Part shown: positions 51,925 through 60,835 of the stretch, piece after piece
Position numbering within the stretch: position 1 is the first letter of the stretch
Layout of the letters: each line of letters starts with the position of its first letter
NCBI GenBank assembly: GCA_965214305.1
Contig: OZ243949.1
Coordinates: forward strand, 124,001-188,000
Source: Azophilus sp965214305
Lineage (GTDB): Bacteria; Pseudomonadota; Gammaproteobacteria; Pseudomonadales; Azotimanducaceae
Direction: 5' to 3'
DNA length: 64,000 nucleotides
The notes under the pieces: generated by a model
What the model saw: only the letters and a program-made list of their open reading frames with translations
Told to the model about the DNA's origin: nothing
Database searches by the model: none
Position numbers and translations under genes: made by a program

Positions 51925-52944
51925 ATGCAAGTGTATTACGATAAAGACGCCGACCTGTCGATCATTCAAAACCAGAAGGTCGCCGTCATCGGTTATGGCT
52001 CCCAAGGCCATGCACACGCCAATAATTTACGCGACTCCGGTGTGGAGCAGGTTATCGTGGGCCTGCGTAGCGGCTCGGACTCCCGCAGCAAGGCCGAAAA
52101 CGCCGGTTTTCGGGTGGCCGAAGCCGCCGCGGCCGCGGCCGATGCGGATTTGGTGATGATTCTGACGCCGGATGAATTGCAGCCGGCGCTGTACCGGGAA
52201 CATCTCGAGCCCAATCTGCGGGAGGGTGCCGCGCTCGCTTTCGCCCACGGCTTCAACATCCATTTCGAACTGATCGAACCGCGCGACGACCTCGACGTCA
52301 TCATGATTGCGCCCAAGGGCCCCGGCCATACTGTTCGCGCCAACTACAGTGCGGGTAACGGGGTGCCAAGCCTCATTGCCATTGGCCAGGACGCCACGGG
52401 CCAAGCCAAGCACCTGGCGCTTTCCTACGCTTGTGCCATCGGTGCGGGCCGGGCGGGCATTATCGAGACAACCTTCCGCGAGGAAACCGAGACAGACCTG
52501 TTCGGTGAGCAGGCGGTGCTGTGCGGCGGCAGCGCGGCCTTGGTGCAGGCGGGCTTTGAAACCTTGGTGGAGGCCGGTTATGCGCCGGAGATGGCGTACT
52601 TCGAGTGCCTGCACGAACTGAAGCTGATTGTTGACCTTTACTACGAGGGCGGCATTGCCAATATGTGGTATTCGGTGTCCAATACCGCCGAATATGGGGG
52701 CCTGAGCCGGGGTTCGCGCATAGTCACCGACGAGACGAAGGCGGAAATGAAGCGTATCCTTGCGGAAATCCAAAGCGGTGCCTTTGCCCGGGAATTCGTC
52801 ACGGAGAACCAAGCGGGGGCACCAGGCATCAAAGCGCGCCGGCGGCTGACCGCGGCGCACCCCGTTGAGGCTGTGGGCGAGCGTCTGCGCGGCATGATGC
52901 CTTGGATTCAGGAAAACCGGTTGGTGGATAAGTCGAAGAACTGA
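51925..52944 (+). CDS. ilvC: ketol-acid reductoisomerase (NADP+)
   Basis: A 339-residue class I KARI. Rossmann loop VAVIGYGSQGHAHANNLRDSG at 19-39, NADPH-specific SGSDSRSKAE, MIAPKGPGHTVRANY, the metal site VDLYYEGGIANMWYSVSNTAEYG with conserved acidic residues before it (DLFGEQAVLCGG). It converts acetolactate to dihydroxy-isovalerate in the same pathway as IlvIH. It starts 11 nt after AAGAGGA. pssA follows after 8 bp. Confidence 0.98.
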   Translation: MQVYYDKDADLSIIQNQKVAVIGYGSQGHAHANNLRDSGVEQVIVGLRSGSDSRSKAENAGFRVAEAAAAAADADLVMILTPDELQPALYREHLEPNLREGAALAFAHGFNIHFELIEPRDDLDVIMIAPKGPGHTVRANYSAGNGVPSLIAIGQDATGQAKHLALSYACAIGAGRAGIIETTFREETETDLFGEQAVLCGGSAALVQAGFETLVEAGYAPEMAYFECLHELKLIVDLYYEGGIANMWYSVSNTAEYGGLSRGSRIVTDETKAEMKRILAEIQSGAFAREFVTENQAGAPGIKARRRLTAAHPVEAVGERLRGMMPWIQENRLVDKSKN

Positions 52945-52952
52945 TTGAACCC

Positions 52953-53810
52953 ATGGCGGGGCCGAAAAAACCGAAACTGCGGGCCGTGAAAACGGGCTTG
53001 CGTCGCCCTGCGGCGGCGGCCGATGCGTCCCAGACCCCGGCGGCGGATTCCTTGCAGCCGGAATTTGCTACCCAGGCCGAGTCTTCGCGGGCACCGCGGC
53101 CTGCGGCGGCGCGGCGGCGCGGCATCTATCTGTTGCCCAATTTGCTGACGACGGGCGCGCTGTTCGCGGGCTTTTACGCCACGGTCGCCGCGCTCAATGG
53201 CCGCTTCGGCACCGCCGCTCTGGCGATTTTCGCCGCTATCGTCCTCGATACCGCCGATGGGCGCGTGGCGCGCATGACCCATACCGAAAGCAATTTCGGT
53301 GCCCAATACGATAGCCTATCGGACTTGGTGGCTTTTGGTGTCGCGCCGGCGCTCGTAGCGTTTCATTGGGGCCTGTCGAACCTCGGCCAGATCGGTCTGG
53401 TCATTGCCTTCACCTACATCGCCTGCACCGCCCTGCGGCTTGCCCGGTTCAACACCAACAGTGACCTCAGCCGTTTTGAAGGCCTGCCATCGCCGGCGGC
53501 GGCGGCTGTCATTGCTTGTACGGTTTGGGTTTGGGAAGAATATGCAGCCGGGGTGCCCAGCCAGTTTGCCGCCTCAATGCTCGGCGCCATTACCGCCACC
53601 ATCGCGTTGCTGATGGTTTCAAACCTCGCTTATTTTTCGCCCAAACAACTGGGCTTGAAAGGACGGGTGCCTTTCGTGACGCTGGTTTTGGTGGTGCTGG
53701 CGTTCGCGGTTCTGCTGGCCGACCCGCCCAGTATCTTGTTGGCGCTCTCAAGCTGCTACGCACTTTCGGCACCGGCTCGCTTTGTTTGGCGGTGGTGGCG
53801 GGGCGGCTAA
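52953..53810 (+). CDS. pssA: CDP-diacylglycerol-serine O-phosphatidyltransferase
   Basis: A 285-residue membrane enzyme that makes phosphatidylserine, precursor of phosphatidylethanolamine. The CDP-alcohol phosphotransferase motif is complete: LDTADGRVARMTHTESNFGA, QYDSLSDLVAFG (D-G-x2-A-R-x8-G-x3-D-x3-D). About seven membrane helices follow YLLPNLLTTGALFAGFYA. A 50-residue Pro/Ala/Arg-rich N-terminal tail is unusual but found in some relatives. It starts 8 bp after ilvC and is coupled to msrP by a TAATG overlap. Confidence 0.96.
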   Translation: MAGPKKPKLRAVKTGLRRPAAAADASQTPAADSLQPEFATQAESSRAPRPAAARRRGIYLLPNLLTTGALFAGFYATVAALNGRFGTAALAIFAAIVLDTADGRVARMTHTESNFGAQYDSLSDLVAFGVAPALVAFHWGLSNLGQIGLVIAFTYIACTALRLARFNTNSDLSRFEGLPSPAAAAVIACTVWVWEEYAAGVPSQFAASMLGAITATIALLMVSNLAYFSPKQLGLKGRVPFVTLVLVVLAFAVLLADPPSILLALSSCYALSAPARFVWRWWRGG

Positions 53811-54760
53811 TGCTTATTCAACCAAAACCGCCCGGTACCGTACCCGGTTCGGAAATCACGCCGGAATCCGTTTACCGGGCCCGCCGCCGGTTTGTGCGGG
53901 GGCTGGGCTTGGCGATGGGCGCGTCTCTGCTTCCCGGCGTTCGCTCGGCTGCCGCGAACCCATCCGCCGACGCCTTACCCAGCGAAGACGAACCCCTGAC
54001 GCCGGAAGCCATCGTCACCGGCTACAACAACTTCTACGAGTTCGGCACGGACAAGGAAGACCCGGCCAAATACGCCCACAACCTAACCATCGAACCTTGG
54101 ACGGTAGCGGTGGTGGGTGAGGCCAAAAAGACCGGGCGTTTCGCTCTTGAAGACCTGCTGGCCGGCTTCACCAGCGAGGATCGCGTTTACCGCTTTCGCT
54201 GCGTTGAAGCCTGGTCCATGGTGGTGCCTTGGCGCGGCATTCCCATGCGGCAATTCCTGGCGCAATTCGAGCCCAACGGCAATGCCCAGTATGTGGAATT
54301 CACCACCTTGCTCCGGCCGAGTGAAATGCGTGGCCAGCGGTCGCTGTTCGGCAGCATCGCTTGGCCCTATGTCGAGGGCCTACGCATGGACGAGGCCTAT
54401 CACCCCTTGACCTTGATGGTGACCGGTGTGTACGGCAAGGATTTGCCGAAGCAAAACGGTGCCCCTCTGCGATTGATGGTGCCTTGGAAATACGGTTTCA
54501 AATCCATCAAATCCATCGTCAAGATTCGCTTTACCAGCGATCAGCCAAAAAACTCCTGGAACCTGACCGCGCCGAATGAATACGGCTTCTATGCCAACGT
54601 CAATCCCGCGGTGGACCATCCGCGTTGGAGCCAGGCGACGGAGCGGCGGCTGCCGAGCAGTTTCTTCGCCCCCAACCGCCGGCCGACCTTGCCCTTCAAC
54701 GGCTACGCCGAGCAGGTGGCGAGTTTGTATGCGGGCATCGATTTGGCGCGCTATTTTTAA
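53810..54760 (+). CDS. msrP: periplasmic methionine sulfoxide reductase catalytic subunit MsrP
   Basis: A 316-residue molybdopterin oxidoreductase (YedY) that reduces methionine sulfoxide in periplasmic proteins. Twin-arginine signal RRRFVRGLGLAMG for Tat export, Moco-binding YNNFYEFGTDKEDPAKYA, the Mo-ligand Cys in YRFRCVEAWSMVVPW, and LMVPWKYGFKSIKSIVKI. I chose the ATG at 53810, which overlaps the pssA stop (TAATG); a longer in-frame extension overlaps pssA wholly and is not family-like. It works with MsrQ, encoded 160 bp downstream. Confidence 0.96.
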   Translation: MLIQPKPPGTVPGSEITPESVYRARRRFVRGLGLAMGASLLPGVRSAAANPSADALPSEDEPLTPEAIVTGYNNFYEFGTDKEDPAKYAHNLTIEPWTVAVVGEAKKTGRFALEDLLAGFTSEDRVYRFRCVEAWSMVVPWRGIPMRQFLAQFEPNGNAQYVEFTTLLRPSEMRGQRSLFGSIAWPYVEGLRMDEAYHPLTLMVTGVYGKDLPKQNGAPLRLMVPWKYGFKSIKSIVKIRFTSDQPKNSWNLTAPNEYGFYANVNPAVDHPRWSQATERRLPSSFFAPNRRPTLPFNGYAEQVASLYAGIDLARYF

Positions 54761-54920
54761 CTCGCCTATCTCACCAGTTTGCTTGCGGTACGCCGATGCA
54801 CCCACCCCGTCCGACCGTGCTCCCGTCGCATGCCCTGAGCTCTTATCAAGTACGCCGTCGGCCCCCTCCCGTCTACTTGTGAGTGGCTGATCGCAAATTA
54901 TCAGCCGGGTTTGGCACTTG

Positions 54921-55511
54921 ATGTTGTTGAAGGCGACCACCTTTGTCCTGTTTGCTTTGCCGCTGGCTTGGCTGGTCTTTGCCGTTACCGGTGAAATCCG
55001 CGATCCGGGTTCCATCCTGGGTGCCGACCCGCCCGAGGCCGTGCTTCTGCATTTGGGCGAGTGGGGCCTGCGGGCCCTGTTGGCAACACTGAGCATTTCC
55101 ACCATTCGGCGGCGCTTCGGTTACACGCCGATTCTCAGGGTCAGGCGCATGGCGGGGCTGTTCGCTTTTGCATACATCGCCCTGCACCTGCTGTTTTATC
55201 TTTGGTTTTTTGTCGAATTTAACGGTAGCCTGATCGTTGAAGAGCTGGCGGAACGACCCTATATCACGGTGGGTTTCGCCGCTTTTCTCATGCTCGCCGC
55301 CCTTGCCGTCACCTCAACCAATGGCTGGCAACGACGTCTGCGCCGCCGCTGGCGGCAGTTGCATCGGTTGGTCTATGCCGCCGCCGTGCTCGGCATTGTG
55401 CATTTTTATTGGCTGACCAAGGCGGATTACGGCGAGGTGCTGTTGCACGGCCTTTGGCTGGCGCTGCTTTTTGCGGACCGCGTACTGCCGGCCAAAAGCT
55501 GGCGTAACTAA
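54921..55511 (+). CDS. msrQ: haem-binding membrane subunit MsrQ
   Basis: A 196-residue membrane protein (YedZ) with about six helices. It passes electrons from the respiratory chain to MsrP through haem b. Features: LLHLGEWGLRALLATLSIST, RVRRMAGLFAFAYIALHLLFYLW (His ligands), ERPYITVGF, RRRWRQLHRLVYAAAVLGIVHFYW (His ligands). I chose the ATG at 54921; a TTG one codon upstream is also possible. The 160-bp gap after msrP holds no gene. Confidence 0.95.
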   Translation: MLLKATTFVLFALPLAWLVFAVTGEIRDPGSILGADPPEAVLLHLGEWGLRALLATLSISTIRRRFGYTPILRVRRMAGLFAFAYIALHLLFYLWFFVEFNGSLIVEELAERPYITVGFAAFLMLAALAVTSTNGWQRRLRRRWRQLHRLVYAAAVLGIVHFYWLTKADYGEVLLHGLWLALLFADRVLPAKSWRN

Positions 55512-55533
55512 CCCATCCATCTCAGCAACTCGA

Positions 55534-55750
55534 TGGGGCGGCGATAGCGGCTTTTCGCTTTCGCGACTCCCGCGGGCAGAGGCTCTTAGGAGCCTCTGCC
55601 CGCGGAATTCGCGGCTGCAAACCCGCTCTCATCCGCCCCGTCGGCCGCTCGATTTCGTTGAATATGGCATGATATTCGCCTCAATCGACCGGCCGACGGG
55701 ACGGCGATAGCGGCTTTTCGCTTTCGCGAATTCCGCGGGCAGAGGCTCCT
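55534..55750. repeat. family M MITE-like repeat, copy C plus a partial copy
   Basis: The full copy at 55588-55750 (163 bp) is inverted relative to copies A and B, with ends aggagcctctgcc and ggcagaggctcct. A half copy at 55534-55587 (gcggcttttcgctttcgcga, ending gcagaggctctt) lies directly to its left, so this is a tandem or nested insertion. The right end contributes the stop codon of the convergent amidohydrolase gene. Confidence 0.88.
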
Positions 55751-57506
55751 AGGCAGCCCGAATTACCCGCCCCGGCCGCGCCCCGGTATCCGCATCGTTC
55801 TCCCGCGTTTTGACGCCAGCCACAAAGGTATGCAAATAGCCGCTGGCCGATTGCAGGATGCGGCTACCGCCAGCGGGCAGGTCGCTGTGTACGCCGAGCC
55901 GCCCGAGTTCGAGGCGTTCCAGGTCGAACAGATTCATGTCCGCCCGTTTGCCGGCCGCAATGCTGCCGCGATCGGCCAGGCCGAACAGGTCCGCATTGCG
56001 CTGTGTTTGTTTGTGGACGATCAGTTCAATCGGCACCCGCCGTTCGCTGCCCAAACCGCGCACCCAGTGGATGAGTTGGTAGGTGGGCATCACGCCGTCG
56101 AAGATCAGGTTCACATGGGCACCGGCATCGGACAGGCCGATGGTGGTATGCGGGTGGCGCAGCAATTGCTCCAGGACATCAAAGGAGCTTTCCTGGTGGT
56201 CCACGCCCAATAGGCCCATCACGATGGCGAAGTTGTCGCCGTTGTTGGCGATGAGGAAGTCGTACATGTAACTGGCGACATCTTGGCCGGCGGCATCGGC
56301 TAGGCTGGCCATGTTGCGCGCCGGGTCCGGCTCGTAGTTGATGGGCATGTCGATGGGGAACATCATCGCTGTTGCCATGCCGAACAAACGATAGATGTTA
56401 GCCATGGTACCCGGCTGTTCCGGTGGAATGTCCGGGTCGCTGAGAATGGCCGCTTTTACCTCCGGTTTGTGCAATTCCGCCAGCATTTCGGGAAAGGGCA
56501 ACCGCGCTACCCGCAGATAGGTTTTGCGGCGCATGAATTGATGATATGAGCGCAAGCTCGTCACCAGACCAATGGGACGGCTGGGTATTTGCGGGCGCAG
56601 ACACAACCCCGAGGCATTAGCCTGTTCCACGATCTTGAGGCAATTGCGCCATTGTTCCGGGCGCACGGTGTTCGGAATTAACGTGAAGGTGCAGTTGCGG
56701 CCGCTGGCGCGGGCCACTTCGGCAAACAGTGCCACCTCTTGCTCCGTGGTCCACTTTTCCGGCCCCGCCGCATCACCGACCACACCGGCGGGCACGGCTT
56801 GGAAGACGCCCTTGCCAGCCCTGCGCAGCGCCTGGCCGAGGGCGAGTAATTCCGCCTTCTCCGCAAAGGTTCCCGGTATGGGTTCGCCCGATACGGAGCG
56901 GTGGCCAACGGTGCGTGATGTGGAGAAACCCAGAGCGCCGGCCTTTAGCCCGTCCACGACGATGCGAGACATGGCGGCCAAGTCGTCTTCGGTGGCATCT
57001 TCGTGACGCAGGGCGCGTTCGCCCATCACATAGTTGCGCACGGCGGAGTGCGGGATCTGGGTGCCCACATCCATTGTGAAGGCGCGGGTGCCGAGGTAAT
57101 CGATGTATTCGGGGAAGGACTCCCAGTGCCCCCATTCGATGCCCTCATAGAGCGCGGTGCCGGGGATATCTTCGACACCTTCCATGAGTTCGATTAGGCG
57201 TCGCTCGCCGCCGGGCGGGCAGGGTGCGAAGCCGACGCCGCAATTGCCCATGACGATGCTGGTGACGCCGTGGCTGAAGGAGGGGTCGAGCCTATCGTCC
57301 CAGCTTACCTGGCCGTCGTAGTGGGTATGCACATCGACCCACCCCGGTGTTGCGTGGGCACCGTCGGCCTCAATGACCTCGCGGGCCCGGCCCGCAACCT
57401 CTCCCACCGCGGCGAATTTCCCATCGCTAATGGCGATGTCACCGGTGGCCGGCGGTGCGCCGGTGCCGTCAACAATGGTGGCGTTGCGGATGAGGTAGTC
57501 GAACAT
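55749..57506 (-). CDS. N-acyl-D-amino-acid deacylase family amidohydrolase
   Basis: A 585-residue metal-dependent amidohydrolase. N-terminal beta-sandwich MFDYLIRNATIVDGTGAPPA, metal site TPGWVDVHTHYDGQVSWD (H-x-H), VMGNCGVGFAPC (bridging Cys as in D-aminoacylase), and C-terminal TTIGLSDAGAHVNLIFDGVMPTYQLIHWVRG with the catalytic Asp. Relatives hydrolyse N-acyl-D-amino acids or similar amides; the true substrate is unknown. The TAG stop lies within the end of family M copy C, so the native C-terminus may have been changed by that insertion. Confidence 0.9.
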   Translation of the reverse strand: MFDYLIRNATIVDGTGAPPATGDIAISDGKFAAVGEVAGRAREVIEADGAHATPGWVDVHTHYDGQVSWDDRLDPSFSHGVTSIVMGNCGVGFAPCPPGGERRLIELMEGVEDIPGTALYEGIEWGHWESFPEYIDYLGTRAFTMDVGTQIPHSAVRNYVMGERALRHEDATEDDLAAMSRIVVDGLKAGALGFSTSRTVGHRSVSGEPIPGTFAEKAELLALGQALRRAGKGVFQAVPAGVVGDAAGPEKWTTEQEVALFAEVARASGRNCTFTLIPNTVRPEQWRNCLKIVEQANASGLCLRPQIPSRPIGLVTSLRSYHQFMRRKTYLRVARLPFPEMLAELHKPEVKAAILSDPDIPPEQPGTMANIYRLFGMATAMMFPIDMPINYEPDPARNMASLADAAGQDVASYMYDFLIANNGDNFAIVMGLLGVDHQESSFDVLEQLLRHPHTTIGLSDAGAHVNLIFDGVMPTYQLIHWVRGLGSERRVPIELIVHKQTQRNADLFGLADRGSIAAGKRADMNLFDLERLELGRLGVHSDLPAGGSRILQSASGYLHTFVAGVKTRENDADTGARPGRVIRAA

Positions 57507-57645
57507 TGGCTTGCTCCGTCGGCATTTGCCGCCCCGTCGGTTGAGGGTTGCTTGATCCGGGAGTTAAACATACAACCCCCATGATTTAAAATTCGTCTGG
57601 CATCGCAAGACTTGCCCGATTCCCTTAGTTTGATGGAGATCTAAA

Positions 57646-57993
57646 ATGGCGAATGAACTTGCCGACCGGCAATGCATGGCCTGTCAGCCCGGCGCCTTGC
57701 CGGTGGCAGCCGCGGAACGCGCCGAACTGATGGCCGGGCTCGCTCATTGGGTGGTTGACCCCGTTGACGGCGTTGACCAATTGGTGGCCGAGTACCGCTT
57801 CCGCGATTTTGTTGCCGCGCTCGCTTTTGTCGAGCAAGTTGGCGAACTGGCCGAGGCGGAAAATCACCATCCAAAGCTGGTGTTGGAGTGGGGCCGGGTT
57901 GAGGTGCGTTGGTGGACGCATTCGATTGGTGGCCTGCACCTGAACGATTTCATCATGGCAGCCCGCAGCGACCGCGTCTTTACGACGAGCTAG
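57646..57993 (+). CDS. phhB: pterin-4a-carbinolamine dehydratase
   Basis: A 115-residue protein of the PCD/DCoH family. Motif AEAENHHPKLVLEWGRVEVR, WWTHSIGGLHLNDF carries the catalytic His pair. The N-terminus has ADRQCMACQPGALPVAAAER with two Cys, also typical. PCD recycles the pterin cofactor of phenylalanine hydroxylase; in bacteria without it, related proteins serve pterin or quinone metabolism. phhA is not in the window. Confidence 0.92.
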   Translation: MANELADRQCMACQPGALPVAAAERAELMAGLAHWVVDPVDGVDQLVAEYRFRDFVAALAFVEQVGELAEAENHHPKLVLEWGRVEVRWWTHSIGGLHLNDFIMAARSDRVFTTS

Positions 57994-58041
57994 TTTTCCC
58001 GCTCGGTGCCGAGTGGGTGTGCGCGCTAGCGACCGGATTAC

Positions 58042-58998
58042 TTATGCAATCTTGCTCGCGAAGGACTGCTTGGCCGCGTCGTACTCCGCGATGATCTGGG
58101 CGCACAGCGAACTGGCGGAGACCACTTCCCGAATGGCGCCGACCCCGTGGCCAGCGGACCAGATACCCATGTAGCGCCCCTTCATCTTTTGAGCGCTGAT
58201 AATCTCGCCCGGCGGTGTTATCGCCAGCTTTTGCATGTCGACGCCAGCCGCTATCAGGCTGGGGGTTAGGAAATTGGCGGGGGCTCCGTCCAGGGCCGCG
58301 GTGAAGTAGACATCGTTCGCCTTGCCGTTGATGAGTGCCTCCCGGTATGCCGTCGGTGCAAGGGATTCCTCGGTTGCGATGAAGCGTGTGCCCATATAGA
58401 CCAGCGCCGCCCCCATGGCTTCCGCGGCCAGTATGTCCTGACCGGTGGTCATGGCCCCCGCGAGTATGATCGGCTTATCGGTAATCTCGCGGATCTCGTT
58501 GACCAGGGCGAATGGATTAATCGTGCCGGTGTGGCCACCCGCTCCGCCGCAGACCGCGATCAGGGCGTCCGCGCCGGCCGCAAGCGCCTTTTCGGCGTGG
58601 CGCTGGGAGGCTACGTCGTGAAAGGCCAGGCCGCCATAGGCGTGAATCTCATCAAAAACGTCGTTGGGAGCGCCCTTGGAGGTCAGGATGATGGGTACCC
58701 GGTGCTTGATGCATAAATCCAGGTCGCCGCGCATCCGCAGGTTGCTATTGTGGACGACCAGGTTCACCGCGTAAGGGGCGGGGGTTTTTCCGGCGGCTTC
58801 CAATTCGGCGAGCGCCGTCTCGGTTTCGAGCAACCAGTCGGCAAAAATTTCGCGTGTCCTGGTGGAGTGGGCCGGAAAGCTGCCGATGACGCCCGCCCGA
58901 CAGGCGGCGATCGCAAGTGCCGGACAGGACACCAGAAACATGGGCGCCACGATGAGCGGAATGCACAGCCGGTCGGCGAAGTCGAAGGGTAGCTTCAT
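58042..58998 (-). CDS. nitronate monooxygenase family protein
   Basis: A 318-residue FMN-dependent TIM-barrel enzyme. Features: IPLIVAPMFLVSCPALAIAA, AVNLVVHNSNLRM, VPIILTSKGAP, GADALIAVCGGAGGHTGTIN (FMN-phosphate loop), PIILAGAMTTGQDILAAEAMGAALVYMGTRFIAT. It oxidises alkyl nitronates; many relatives have other or unknown substrates. I chose the ATG at 58998; it begins 2 bp after the DAHP synthase stop, so both genes form an operon, an uncommon pairing. Confidence 0.9.
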   Translation of the reverse strand: MKLPFDFADRLCIPLIVAPMFLVSCPALAIAACRAGVIGSFPAHSTRTREIFADWLLETETALAELEAAGKTPAPYAVNLVVHNSNLRMRGDLDLCIKHRVPIILTSKGAPNDVFDEIHAYGGLAFHDVASQRHAEKALAAGADALIAVCGGAGGHTGTINPFALVNEIREITDKPIILAGAMTTGQDILAAEAMGAALVYMGTRFIATEESLAPTAYREALINGKANDVYFTAALDGAPANFLTPSLIAAGVDMQKLAITPPGEIISAQKMKGRYMGIWSAGHGVGAIREVVSASSLCAQIIAEYDAAKQSFASKIA

Positions 58999-59000
58999 GT

Positions 59001-60080
59001 TCACTGCCCCGAAGTTTCGGTTGGCCGGGAAAGCCGCGCGGCGCTGGCTTGTGCGAGCTGGGCCAGGCAAGCAACCGAGTCTTCCCAGCCGATGCAGGCG
59101 TCGGTGATGCTTTGGCCATAGGTCATGGCGTCGGGCGCACCGATCTGCTGCTTGCCCTCCACCAGGTTGCTTTCAATCATCACACCGAGAATGCGCGCTT
59201 CCCGATCGGCGAGTTGCTTGCAGATATCCTCGCATACGGCGAGTTGCCGACGATGGTTCTTTTCGCTGTTGGCGTGGCTCATGTCGATCATCACCCTTGG
59301 GCGGGCACCCGCCTGTTCGAGCAGGCGGCTGGCGTAGTGGATGGAGGGGTTGTCGTAGTTCGTCTTCCCCCCGCCACCGCGCAGTATGAGGTGGCAGTCG
59401 TCATTGCCGGCGGTTTGAAAGATGCCGGTTTGGCCCTGTTTGGTAACGGATAAAAAGACATGCTCATGTTGTGCCGCGCCGATCGCATCGACCGCCACCT
59501 GTATGGAGCCGTCCGTACTGTTTTTAAAGCCGATTGGGCAGGACAGCCCGGAGGCGAGTTGCCGGTGAATTTGGCTTTCGGTCGTGCGTGCCCCAATGGC
59601 GCCCCAACTGACCAGATCGCCCAGGTATTGGGGGGTGATGGGGTTGAGGCATTCCGTGCCGGTGCCGACACCCAAATCGACGATGTCGCGCAACAGGGCG
59701 CGCGCGGTGCGCAGGCCCAGATTGATGTCGAAGGAGTGGTTGAGGTGGGGGTCGTTGATGAGGCCCTTCCAGCCAATGGTCGTGCGTGGTTTTTCAAAGT
59801 AAGCGCGCATGATGACCAGCAAATGGTCTTGGTAACGTTCGGCCTCTTCGCGCAACCGGCCGGCGTATTCCCGCGCCGCCTCGGGGTCGTGCAGGGAACA
59901 GGGCCCGATAATCACCAGCAACCGCTCATCGCGCCCGTGGACGATATCGCCGATCTGCTGCCGCGAACGAAACACCAGTTCCGACGCGCTCGCAGACAGG
60001 GGCAATGCGTCGATCAAATCGGCTGGCGCGACCACCTCCTGCAAGGCGGTAATGCGCAGATCGTCGGTTTGGTACCTCAC
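59001..60080 (-). CDS. 3-deoxy-7-phosphoheptulonate (DAHP) synthase, type I
   Basis: A 359-residue AroF/G/H-type enzyme. It condenses PEP and erythrose-4-phosphate, the first step of aromatic amino acid synthesis. Motifs: LLVIIGPCSLHDPEAAREYA, MRAYFEKPRTTIGWKGLIND, SWGAIGARTTESQIHRQLAS, GFKNSTDGSIQVAVDAI, RVMIDMSHANSEKNHRRQ, GVMIESNLVEGKQ. I chose a GTG at 60080 (VRYQTDDLRI), which follows AGGA; the N-terminal residues likely form the feedback site, but which amino acid inhibits cannot be told, so no aroF/G/H letter is given. Confidence 0.96.
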   Translation of the reverse strand: MRYQTDDLRITALQEVVAPADLIDALPLSASASELVFRSRQQIGDIVHGRDERLLVIIGPCSLHDPEAAREYAGRLREEAERYQDHLLVIMRAYFEKPRTTIGWKGLINDPHLNHSFDINLGLRTARALLRDIVDLGVGTGTECLNPITPQYLGDLVSWGAIGARTTESQIHRQLASGLSCPIGFKNSTDGSIQVAVDAIGAAQHEHVFLSVTKQGQTGIFQTAGNDDCHLILRGGGGKTNYDNPSIHYASRLLEQAGARPRVMIDMSHANSEKNHRRQLAVCEDICKQLADREARILGVMIESNLVEGKQQIGAPDAMTYGQSITDACIGWEDSVACLAQLAQASAARLSRPTETSGQ

Positions 60081-60166
60081 GGAATCTTCCTGTTTTGCAC
60101 TGGTTGCATTGGCTCGCCCGGCCAACTGTGGAATGCTAACAGACCCGTCGCCTTTGATTCGAGGCA

Positions 60167-60835
60167 TTGATCGTGCATCAGCACCCGACCCCATTGAGCG
60201 AGCGCCAGCGACGGTTGTTGGGCGACATGGGCATTGAGGTTTGGTATCTCCGCGGGCCGGGCCGGGCAAAGGCCGTTGTGCCGACGCGGGGGGTTTCACC
60301 AACCCCGCCACCGGATAGCCGAACAACCGCCGCGCTGATCGACAAGGCGCACCAAAGTGCCGACGCATCACCCGCCAGCGATGCCCGGCGCGAGACTTTG
60401 GGTGCTCCGTCCGAAACCGGCGCATCCACGGCGCCGCCATCGCCCCAACAACCGGCACCGGCCACGGACGCGCCATACGCCGTGGTCGCGCTCGGCGCGC
60501 CGGGCATCCTGCTGGTGGTTGAGCATTCCACGAATCGAGGCGACGCCATACTGGCCCGAGACATCGTTTGGGCCGCGTGCGGCGATTGGACCCCGCCCGT
60601 GCGCCAGGCGCGGTTCGATTGGCCACAGCCGGGCGCGACTGGTTCGTCCGCGCCGGTATTGGCCGCTTTTATCGAGAAACAAGCGGAAGACCACGGGGCG
60701 CAACGGGTGCTGGTTACCGCATCCACGGCGCGCCGGCTTGATGCGAATGCCGAGCACTTTATCGAGATACCGGATTTATCGTCCTTGGCCGATGGCGAGG
60801 CCAAGTCGGCGCTCTGGCAACGGGTGCGGGGGTAG
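60167..60835 (+). CDS. hypothetical protein, HolD-like candidate
   Basis: 222 residues. The N-terminus LSERQRRLLGDMGIEVWYLRG resembles the start of the DNA polymerase III psi subunit (HolD) and related short proteins, and the C-terminal part (EHFIEIPDLSSLADGEAKSALW) resembles their end. Between them are a Pro/Thr/Ala-rich linker (about 40-100) and an alpha/beta core (VALGAPGILLVV, VLVTASTARRL). HolD would link the clamp loader to SSB. The protein is longer than E. coli HolD (137), and the assignment is tentative. TTG at 60167 or GTG at 60173 are possible starts. It is divergent from DAHP synthase. Confidence 0.55.
   Translation: MIVHQHPTPLSERQRRLLGDMGIEVWYLRGPGRAKAVVPTRGVSPTPPPDSRTTAALIDKAHQSADASPASDARRETLGAPSETGASTAPPSPQQPAPATDAPYAVVALGAPGILLVVEHSTNRGDAILARDIVWAACGDWTPPVRQARFDWPQPGATGSSAPVLAAFIEKQAEDHGAQRVLVTASTARRLDANAEHFIEIPDLSSLADGEAKSALWQRVRG

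Noticed and set aside
53516..53809. N-terminal extension of MsrP by about 98 codons
   Set aside because: It overlaps pssA completely; the ATG at 53810 gives a proper Tat signal and a TAATG coupling.
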